Shown piece after piece: positions 1 through 5,033 of a stretch of DNA of 5,505 bases; the first letter of the stretch is position 1, and every line of letters starts with the position of its first letter. This stretch comes from Kiritimatiellota bacterium (GTDB lineage Bacteria; Verrucomicrobiota; Kiritimatiellia; RFP12; UBA1067): contig WRML01000173.1 of assembly GCA_009777165.1 (NCBI GenBank), positions 1 through 5,505 of the forward strand, written 5' to 3'. The translations under genes and the position numbers were made by a program. The notes beneath the pieces are model-generated. The model searched no databases, was not told the DNA's origin, and saw only the letters and a list, made by a program, of their open reading frames with translations.

Positions 1-201
<201 letters not shown>

Positions 202-202
202 A

Positions 203-211
203 GGGGGGGGG
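203..211. repeat. G9 homopolymer between dapB and ATPase gene
   Basis: Nine consecutive G lie directly after the dapB stop codon and 15 bases before the ATPase start. Together with nearby GGG and AAGG it is the only purine-rich stretch upstream of that gene. Changes in its length would alter the spacing of any ribosome-binding region, but no regulatory role is shown. Confidence 0.6.
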
Positions 212-226
212 CAGGGCGGCAAGGCC

Positions 227-1456
227 ATGAGACGGCTGATCGAGCGCAAGCAATACATGCGGACATTGCGGGACCTGAGAGACCAGAACATCATCAAGGT
301 CATCACGGGGGTGCGCCGTTGCGGGAAGTCCACGCTGCTGCAGATGTTCGCCGACGAGCTCCAGCAAAAGGGCGTCACGCCGGAACAGATCCATTTCTAT
401 GATTTTGAGGATTTGGACACGCTGGCACTTGGCGACATTTTTCAAATCCACACCCATATCAAGAACAGGCTTGTCGCCGACAAGATGAACTACATCTTTC
501 TCGATGAGGTGCAAAATGTCAAAGCGTTCCAGCGGCTTGTGGGGAGCTTGTTCATCAAGAAGAACTGCGACGTGTACATCACCGGCTCCAACGCCTACCT
601 GCTCTCCGGTGAGCTGGCGACGTTGCTGACGGGAAGGTACATCGAAATTGAGGTTCTGCCAATGCAATTTGTTGAATATAAAGAGATTACATCAGAGAAA
701 TCGCCAAACTTATCGAAAATAGAAAGTTTGGCGATTTATGCCCTTGAAGGCGGGATGCCTGAATACTACAATCAAAAGGCGATTAAGCAGAAACAGGCAG
801 ATGATTTCATCAAGAGTGTGCTGAACACCATTGTCGTGAAAGACATTTTCAAACGCTTGAACATCACGAACACGCACGATTTCAACAAAGTCATAGACTT
901 TGTGTTTGACTCGGTTGGCTCGTTTGTTTCGCCACGTTCCATTTCAAACACACTTCGCACATATGGCACGGTTGTTGACAAGCAGGTCGTCGCCAAATAT
1001 TTAGATGCCCTGTGCGAAGCGTTTTTGCTCTACAAGGCGCAGCGTTACGAGATCAAAGGCAAAGAGCTTTTGCAGACGCTCAACAAATACTACCTTGTGG
1101 ACCCTTGCTTCCGTAAGGTGCGGTTGAGGCGGGCGATGAAAAAGGACATTTCGCATTGGCTGGAGAATGTTGTTTTCTTCGAGCTGCTGCGCAGGAACAG
1201 GGCTGTCTATGTGGGGAAAATCGGCGACAAGGAGGTTGACTTCGTCGTCACCGACCACGACGGCTACACCTCGTACTATCAGGTCGCATGGACGACCATG
1301 ACGCCCGAAACGCTCGAACGGGAGCTTGCCCCGCTCAACGCGATCAAGGACTCCAACCCGAAATATCTGCTGACCGCGGATATTGACTTCAATCCCGTCT
1401 ACAACGGCATCCGTAAGCTCAACGTGGCGGACTGGCTGCTGGCAAACCCCGATTAA
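227..1456 (+). CDS. AAA_14/DUF4143-type P-loop ATPase
   Basis: A 409-residue cytoplasmic ATPase of the family with an N-terminal AAA_14 domain and a C-terminal DUF4143 domain. The Walker A motif GVRRCGKST is at residues 28-36, Walker B YIFLDEVQ at 89-96, and a sensor-like strand VYITGSNAYLLSG at 116-128, followed by the family's TGR....E.LP.QF.EY signature. The segment NTIVVKDIFKRLNI leads into a helical region. The C-terminus has a nuclease-like fold pattern, with EVDFVV at 336-341 and YYQVAW around 351-355. The final Q-V in place of the usual E-x-K suggests it is not an active PD-(D/E)XK nuclease, as is common in this family. Length is typical. I chose ATG 227 because the match begins at MRRLIERKQY; an in-frame ATG at 179 lies inside dapB and adds only low-complexity residues. 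The Shine-Dalgarno is weak. These ATPases are widespread, often horizontally acquired, and lack a firm function. The gene is far lower in G+C than dapB. Confidence 0.9.
   Translation: MRRLIERKQYMRTLRDLRDQNIIKVITGVRRCGKSTLLQMFADELQQKGVTPEQIHFYDFEDLDTLALGDIFQIHTHIKNRLVADKMNYIFLDEVQNVKAFQRLVGSLFIKKNCDVYITGSNAYLLSGELATLLTGRYIEIEVLPMQFVEYKEITSEKSPNLSKIESLAIYALEGGMPEYYNQKAIKQKQADDFIKSVLNTIVVKDIFKRLNITNTHDFNKVIDFVFDSVGSFVSPRSISNTLRTYGTVVDKQVVAKYLDALCEAFLLYKAQRYEIKGKELLQTLNKYYLVDPCFRKVRLRRAMKKDISHWLENVVFFELLRRNRAVYVGKIGDKEVDFVVTDHDGYTSYYQVAWTTMTPETLERELAPLNAIKDSNPKYLLTADIDFNPVYNGIRKLNVADWLLANPD
698..737. repeat. perfect 14-bp inverted repeat inside the ATPase gene
   Basis: AAATCGCCAAACTT at 698-711 is exactly complementary to AAGTTTGGCGATTT at 724-737, with a 12-base loop at 712-723. 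It lies in the most AT-rich part of the gene, in a stretch encoding roughly SPNLSKIESLAIY between the AAA domain and the GGMPEY segment, where the family tolerates length variation. No T-tract follows the second arm, so it is not a standard terminator. It may be an mRNA hairpin, a remnant of a small palindromic element, or chance. Confidence 0.85.
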
Positions 1457-1460
1457 GGAG
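1455..1460 (+). promoter_or_regulatory. Shine-Dalgarno deciding the FkbM start
   Basis: AAGGAG overlaps the ATPase stop codon (TAA 1454-1456) and sits 8 bases before ATG 1469. Three ATG codons follow in tandem (1469, 1472, 1475). The spacing best fits the first but would allow the second. The overlap with the upstream stop suggests the two genes are translated from one message. Confidence 0.75.
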
Positions 1461-1468
1461 AGCCAACG

Positions 1469-2344
1469 ATGATGATGTTCAAATCAGAAGCCGACCTCTT
1501 GCGGTTTAGATGCGCGATGGACAAAACCGCGCTGACCCGTTGGCTGATGCGCCGAATGATGGACAGCCCGAAACAGAGGGCGTTGGTCAAGGACTTGCCG
1601 CAACGCGCGGAAAAAATCAACGCGCAGTTGCCGTGGCTGGAAGCGTTTGCGGAATCATTGCAGGACCAACGGTCGCGGTCGGCGTTTTTGCGGTACGTTG
1701 ATTATTGCGCAATGAGGGGGCGTGACAACATCGGTCACGTCGATTCCGATTGGTACTGCATCCCGGAGTTTGAATTCGGCAGGCACGGGCAGGAATACGT
1801 CGCGGATTGCGGTGCGTACACCGGGGACACCCTGCTGGAGTTTATGCGATTTGCGGCAGCCTTGCGGAATGGAAAGTATTATGCGTTTGAGGCGGACCCC
1901 GCCCATGCCAGTGAACTCAGGAACACAATCGCCCGGCACGGGCTGGCGGATTTTACGGAAGTTTACCCTTGTGCGGTATGGCATGAAAACACGCGGCTGG
2001 CGTTTGGCGGCAACGCGTCAGCCGCTTCGGTGAGCGAGCAGGGCTCGACCGTTGTTGACGCGCGGAAAATGGATGACGCTCTTTCCGGCAAACCCGTGAC
2101 CCTGATCAAGATGGACATCGAGGGCGCGGAGCTTCATGCCCTCCATGGCGCGGAGAATATCCTCCGCACGCAAAAACCCAGGTTGGCGATTGCGCTGTAC
2201 CACAAGCCCGAGGACCTGTGGCAAATACCGCAATACCTGACAAGCCTTGTCCCTGAATACAGGTATTGGGCGCGGTGGCACAGCTATCGCGTCACAGAAT
2301 TTGTGCTGTATGCGTCGGCAGGGGGACGCACGCCTGTCCCGTAA
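1469..2344 (+). CDS. FkbM-family SAM-dependent methyltransferase
   Basis: A 291-residue protein with the Rossmann-type methyltransferase fold of the FkbM family (Methyltransf_21), which O-methylates sugars or polyketides. The SAM-binding motif I is VADCGAYTGDT at 111-121. The acidic residue after strand 2 is in EADP at 141-144. The hallmark IKMDIEGAE is at 213-221, followed by P.LAIALYHKPEDL around 237-250 and the closing strand TEFVLYA near 276-282. The first 100 residues are a helical, family-variable N-terminal extension. It starts 12 bases after the ATPase stop with a good Shine-Dalgarno. Beside a glycosyltransferase and rhamnose genes, the likely role is methylating a sugar or capping a chain in a surface glycan; the exact substrate cannot be read from the sequence. 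The last nine residues after LYA are encoded by a GC-rich hairpin and look like an appended tail rather than part of the fold. There is no membrane segment or signal peptide. Confidence 0.9.
   Translation: MMMFKSEADLLRFRCAMDKTALTRWLMRRMMDSPKQRALVKDLPQRAEKINAQLPWLEAFAESLQDQRSRSAFLRYVDYCAMRGRDNIGHVDSDWYCIPEFEFGRHGQEYVADCGAYTGDTLLEFMRFAAALRNGKYYAFEADPAHASELRNTIARHGLADFTEVYPCAVWHENTRLAFGGNASAASVSEQGSTVVDARKMDDALSGKPVTLIKMDIEGAELHALHGAENILRTQKPRLAIALYHKPEDLWQIPQYLTSLVPEYRYWARWHSYRVTEFVLYASAGGRTPVP
2323..2340. repeat. REP-like short palindrome at the end of the FkbM gene
   Basis: GGGAC (2323-2327) and GTCCC (2336-2340) form a 5-bp stem, extended by a G-T pair (2328/2335), around a GC-rich loop. 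The stop codon follows at 2342-2344. The form GGGGAC...GTCCC resembles the short REP-like repeats scattered through many bacterial genomes and mobilised by Y1-type RAYT transposases. Its translation (GGRTPVP) forms the non-conserved tail of the methyltransferase. No T-tract follows, so it is a poor intrinsic terminator. Only one copy is visible, so repeat status is inferred. Confidence 0.4.
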
Positions 2345-2373
2345 GTCTGTTGTCATCGTTGCGCAATTACCCC

Positions 2374-2402
2374 TCGACAAAGGAACCCCAATCTGTTATG
2401 TT
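2374..2402 (+). promoter_or_regulatory. candidate sigma-70 promoter with extended -10
   Basis: TCGACA (2374-2379; five of six to TTGACA) is followed after 17 bases by TATGTT (2397-2402; four of six to TATAAT). A TG dinucleotide at 2394-2395 gives the extended -10 form TGnTATGTT. It sits in the only sizeable gap in the block and would start a transcript near 2409, serving the glycosyltransferase, rfbC, the small gene and rfbA. This is consensus matching only, and the lineage's promoter rules are unknown. Confidence 0.35.
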
Positions 2403-2446
2403 TTTCCCTGTGTTAGAAAGAATCACCCGTCTTGACCGTTACGTTT

Positions 2447-3229
2447 ATGTTTGACACATCGCTCACCATTCTTGTCGCGTCGTGTGACAATTACTCGGAT
2501 CTGTGGACTCCGTTTTCCACGCTCTTCCGGAAGTATTGGCAGGATTGCCCATACGAGGTTGTTTTGGCGACAGAAAGCCCTGTCCAACCCAACCCCGACC
2601 AGGTGTTCCACCGTGCGGTTCCTTGCGGGAAAGGGACAGGATGGGGCGACAGGCTTTCCATGGCGTTGGAACAGGTCAAGACCCCCTACACGCTGTTATT
2701 GTGCGATGACTATTTTTTGTGCGACACCGTGGACACCGCATCCATCCGGGGCTTCGTCAACCTTGCGGAAAAACACCATGCCGGGAATTTGCGCCTTCTC
2801 CAAAACCCGGCATTCACAACAATCTTCTCGGAAACGGAACAGCTCGGCGAATACCAGAAAGCGACAGCCTACTGCATTGCCACGCAAGCGGGGATTTGGG
2901 ACACCCGCTTCCTGCAAAACCTTGCGAAAGGGTATGCCAGCATTTGGCAGTTTGAACGCAAAGGCTCGTTTGCCGTTGAACGGCTGACACAACCCCTGCT
3001 CGGGACACTCGCCTTCCATTTTCCGTTCGAGGATGTGGTTCACAAAGGACGCTGGGAACGCCACGGCATCAGATTGTGCCAGCGCAACCGCATTGACCTT
3101 TCGCAATCCAAACGCGCAATCCTTTCAGACTGGGACTATGCCCGCGAGCATTTCAAAGGGTTTATCCTGAACCTGAATCCGACGCTGGTGGTCAAAGCGC
3201 AAAACCTGCTCAAACTTGGGAAACAATAA
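2447..3229 (+). CDS. GT-A-like glycosyltransferase with DDYF motif
   Basis: A 260-residue cytoplasmic protein resembling small GT-A-fold glycosyltransferases of polysaccharide loci. The first strand is SLTILVASCDNYSDLW (residues 5-20), with the pattern SCD.Y.DLW.PF...F.KYW.DCPY that recurs in this group. WGDRL at 66-70 precedes a helix and the strand TLLLCDDYF, with DDYF at 87-90 in the place of the metal-binding DXD motif. Later marks are IWQFERKGSF near 166-175 and a charged C-terminal half. No membrane segment or signal peptide is present. I prefer ATG 2447; TTG 2432 in the same frame would add five residues and has a weak AGAAAG 11 bases upstream, while ATG 2447 has no clear Shine-Dalgarno. 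It ends 15 bases before rfbC, so the two are probably co-transcribed. It likely adds a sugar, perhaps rhamnose or its neighbour, to a surface glycan; donor and acceptor cannot be told from the sequence. Confidence 0.72.
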   Translation: MFDTSLTILVASCDNYSDLWTPFSTLFRKYWQDCPYEVVLATESPVQPNPDQVFHRAVPCGKGTGWGDRLSMALEQVKTPYTLLLCDDYFLCDTVDTASIRGFVNLAEKHHAGNLRLLQNPAFTTIFSETEQLGEYQKATAYCIATQAGIWDTRFLQNLAKGYASIWQFERKGSFAVERLTQPLLGTLAFHFPFEDVVHKGRWERHGIRLCQRNRIDLSQSKRAILSDWDYAREHFKGFILNLNPTLVVKAQNLLKLGKQ

Positions 3230-3244
3230 TTGCACGGAAACCGT

Positions 3245-3793
3245 ATGACGATTCTGCAAACAGCGATACCTGATGTGCTTGTGCTAAAACCCCGTGTGTG
3301 CGTGGACTCGCGCGGGTATTTCATCGAGACGTATTCCGAGCAACGCTATCGTGATTGCGGGATGACGTGCCGCTTTGTGCAGGACAATGAATCGCAATCG
3401 GCGAAAGGCGTGTTGCGTGGGCTTCACTACCAGGTGCCGCCCTACGCGCAGGCAAAGCTCGTGCGGGTGATCAGGGGGGCTGTGCTGGACGTGGCGGTGG
3501 ACATCCGCAGGGGTTCGCCGACATTCGGGAAATACGTTGCCGAACGCCTCTCCGCCGAGAACAAGCAGCAGCTCTTCATCCCGCAGGGGTTTGCCCACGG
3601 GTTCTTGGTCTTGGAGGACGACACGATCTTCAGCTACAAGTGCGACAATTATTACACCCCCTCGCACGAGCGCGGAATCCGTTGGGATGACCCGGCAATC
3701 GGCATCCCCTGGGCAACGCTGGATGTGCCGTTCATTTTATCGGAGAAAGACAAACGCCAGCCCTGTCTGGCGGATGCGGAAGTGTTTGAGTAA
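3245..3793 (+). CDS. rfbC: dTDP-4-dehydrorhamnose 3,5-epimerase
   Basis: A 182-residue RmlC/RfbC, the cupin enzyme that epimerises C3 and C5 of dTDP-4-keto-6-deoxy-D-glucose, third step of dTDP-L-rhamnose synthesis. The whole family pattern is present: DSRGYFIETY (21-30), FVQDNES (44-50), GVLRGLHYQ (55-63), AQAKLVRV (68-75), DVAVDIRRGSPTFG (82-95), LSAENKQQLFIPQGFAHGF (102-120), YKCDNYY (131-137), and GIRWDDP (144-150). By alignment to the Salmonella enzyme, the catalytic His is H61 with its partner D169 in LSEKD, the active-site Lys is K71, and the catalytic Tyr is Y131. Length is normal, so it should be active. ATG 3245 is chosen because the family starts at about this point; a TTG at 3230 is in frame but only adds five residues. 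A weak GGA lies 7 bases upstream. The product would feed RfbD, which is not in this window. Confidence 0.96.
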   Translation: MTILQTAIPDVLVLKPRVCVDSRGYFIETYSEQRYRDCGMTCRFVQDNESQSAKGVLRGLHYQVPPYAQAKLVRVIRGAVLDVAVDIRRGSPTFGKYVAERLSAENKQQLFIPQGFAHGFLVLEDDTIFSYKCDNYYTPSHERGIRWDDPAIGIPWATLDVPFILSEKDKRQPCLADAEVFE

Positions 3794-3805
3794 AGGAGTT
3801 CACGT

Positions 3806-4114
3806 ATGAAAAAAATTCTTGCCATCAGTAATATTATTGCAGGAGTGATGGGGATATGGTGTGCGGCTGGTTTTATTCTTATTAGGAGGTTTTATATGGG
3901 GGGAAATGGTGATCCAACACATATTATCGGCAGGATTGATGAATCAATTATCGGCGGGAGTGATGGACCAACGGTTATATTTACCCCATGCGAGCCTCAC
4001 GTTTTAGGCAGAATCATTCTTTCCTTTTTATGCCTTCTGCCATTCATCAACGCCTTTGCGTTTTTCAGATCGTGCAAAAACGTTACTAAGCCGAAAGAGG
4101 AGGAAAAGAAATGA
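3806..4114 (+). CDS. small two-helix membrane protein with IIGGSDGPT motif
   Basis: A 102-residue protein with a strong Shine-Dalgarno (AAAGGAG 3792-3798, 7 bases upstream). It starts MKK, then a hydrophobic helix at about 4-26, RR at 27-28, a polar loop at about 31-66, a second helix at about 67-87, and a lysine/glutamate-rich tail. The loop holds [12 protein letters not shown] at 48-59, which matches the conserved GG(A/S)DGPT motif around the functionally essential aspartate of Na+-translocating decarboxylase beta subunits (OadB/GcdB/MmdB). The rest of that large polytopic subunit is absent, so this is not a decarboxylase. I recall short stand-alone proteins with this motif in gut bacteria that are auto-named after OadB; their function is unknown to me. 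[10 protein letters not shown] at 32-41 looks like a degenerate second copy of the motif. G+C is about 43% over 3841-4080, well below both neighbours, which suggests recent acquisition. It overlaps rfbA by ATGA. Real gene likely; function not assigned. Confidence 0.8.
   Translation: MKKILAISNIIAGVMGIWCAAGFILIRRFYMGGNGDPTHIIGRIDESIIGGSDGPTVIFTPCEPHVLGRIILSFLCLLPFINAFAFFRSCKNVTKPKEEEKK
3884..3889 (+). promoter_or_regulatory. internal Shine-Dalgarno within the small membrane gene
   Basis: AGGAGG, a full match to the anti-Shine-Dalgarno core, lies 6 bases before an in-frame ATG at 3896 (Met31). Starting there would give a 72-residue form without the first membrane helix but with both motif copies and the second helix. 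The same bases encode Arg27-Arg28, so it could be coincidence. Confidence 0.45.
3896..3981 (+). repeat. imperfect tandem duplication of the GG..PT.I motif
   Basis: Bases 3896-3927 and 3950-3981 align without gaps at 20 of 32 positions. At protein level [10 protein letters not shown] (32-41) aligns with [10 protein letters not shown] (50-59), sharing Gly-Gly, Pro-Thr and Ile at matching places. Shared glycine and proline codons could account for part of the match. Confidence 0.45.
4098..4103 (+). promoter_or_regulatory. Shine-Dalgarno for rfbA inside the upstream gene
   Basis: AGGAGG sits 7 bases before ATG 4111, within the Glu/Lys-rich tail codons of the small membrane gene. With the ATGA overlap (4111-4114) it indicates translational coupling of the two genes and confirms the rfbA start. 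Confidence 0.85.
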
Positions 4115-4992
4115 AAGGTATTGTGTTAGCCGGGGGGGCGGGGTCGAGACTGCATCCCATCACGCTCGGGGTGTCGAAGCAACTGCTGGCGGTCTATGAC
4201 AAGCCCATGGTGTATTACCCGCTGTCGGTGCTGATGCTCGCGGGCATACGGGACATCCTCATCATCACGACACCCGAGGACCAGGACAGCTTCCGGCGTC
4301 TGCTGGGCGACGGCGCCGGTTTCGGCGTGCGGCTGAGCTATGCGGCTCAGCCGCGACCGGAGGGGCTAGCACAGGCGTTCATCATCGGCGAGGCGTTCAT
4401 CGGCAACGACAACGTCGCGCTCGTGCTGGGCGACAATATTTTCTACGGGGCGAGCCTCAGTACCCTGCTGAGAAAAGCCGCCGCCTCCACGGAGGGCGCA
4501 ACCGTGTTCGGGTATTACGTCCGTGACCCCGAGCGGTTCGGCGTGGTCGAGTTTGACGCAAGCGGTCGCGCCATCTCGATTGAGGAGAAACCCCCAAAAC
4601 CCAAATCCAACTATGCCGTCACGGGACTTTATTTCTACGACAACGCTGTCGTCAGTATCGCCAAATCCATCAAGCCCTCGGCGCGCGGCGAGCTGGAAAT
4701 CACGAGCGTGAACAACGTCTATCTGGAGCGCAATCAACTGCGCGTGGAGCGGCTGGGGCGCGGCTACGCCTGGCTGGACACCGGCACGCACAACAGCATG
4801 CTCGACGCCGCCAACTTCATCCGCGCGATCGAGTCGCGCCAAGGGTTGCAGGTCGCGTGCCTTCAGGAGATCGCCTACGAGAACGGCTGGATGACCGCCG
4901 CGCAGGTGCGGGAAAGCGTCACGGATATGTTGAAGACCGACTACGGGCAGTACGTCATCCGGATGCTAGGCGAAACCGGCAATCGTTTTTAA
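4111..4992 (+). CDS. rfbA: glucose-1-phosphate thymidylyltransferase
   Basis: A 293-residue RmlA/RfbA, which joins glucose-1-phosphate and dTTP to make dTDP-glucose, the first step toward dTDP-rhamnose and other deoxysugars; cytosolic and normally a tetramer inhibited by dTDP-rhamnose. The nucleotide-binding signature [13 protein letters not shown] is at 6-18, with K23 in SKQLL and KPMVYYPLS at 31-39. [15 protein letters not shown] is at 80-94, and the metal-binding D108 is in [21 protein letters not shown] (139-149) and the substrate-binding EEKP (158-161) follow, then [12 protein letters not shown] (167-178), [10 protein letters not shown] (192-201), and the second metal aspartate D223 in [10 protein letters not shown]. 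All key residues are present and the length is standard for the short RmlA class, so it should be active. A small oddity is [12 protein letters not shown], where the family nearly always has Pro instead of Ala27. G+C is much higher than in the gene before it. rfbB and rfbD do not follow, unlike in the usual rfb operons. Confidence 0.97.
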   Translation: MKGIVLAGGAGSRLHPITLGVSKQLLAVYDKPMVYYPLSVLMLAGIRDILIITTPEDQDSFRRLLGDGAGFGVRLSYAAQPRPEGLAQAFIIGEAFIGNDNVALVLGDNIFYGASLSTLLRKAAASTEGATVFGYYVRDPERFGVVEFDASGRAISIEEKPPKPKSNYAVTGLYFYDNAVVSIAKSIKPSARGELEITSVNNVYLERNQLRVERLGRGYAWLDTGTHNSMLDAANFIRAIESRQGLQVACLQEIAYENGWMTAAQVRESVTDMLKTDYGQYVIRMLGETGNRF

Positions 4993-5033
4993 CGTCATCA
5001 GTCATTCACGATTAACTGTACAGGAACGAGAGG

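Noticed and set aside
2359..2366. TTGCGCAA palindrome in the intergenic gap
   Set aside because: Eight bases is too short to claim an operator without further copies or a nearby regulator.
2398..2454. 18-codon leader-like open frame just before the glycosyltransferase
   Set aside because: It overlaps the candidate -10 box, its only purine-rich upstream site is 13 bases away, and the peptide has no codon bias typical of an attenuator.
2451..2456. TTGACA that could be a -35 box
   Set aside because: It is within the glycosyltransferase coding sequence and no -10-like sequence follows at the right distance.
2451..2987. 178-codon plus-strand frame overlapping the glycosyltransferase
   Set aside because: It is Arg/Pro/Ser-rich with no motif, typical of a +1 shadow frame; the overlapping frame has clear strand and DDYF motifs.
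4366..4842. 158-codon minus-strand frame opposite rfbA
   Set aside because: It lies wholly opposite rfbA, whose family motifs are intact, and has no recognisable features of its own.
4993..5033. Possible terminator after rfbA (T-run in the last codons)
   Set aside because: The T-run at the end of rfbA has no GC-rich stem before it, and the 41-base gap contains no stem followed by T residues.
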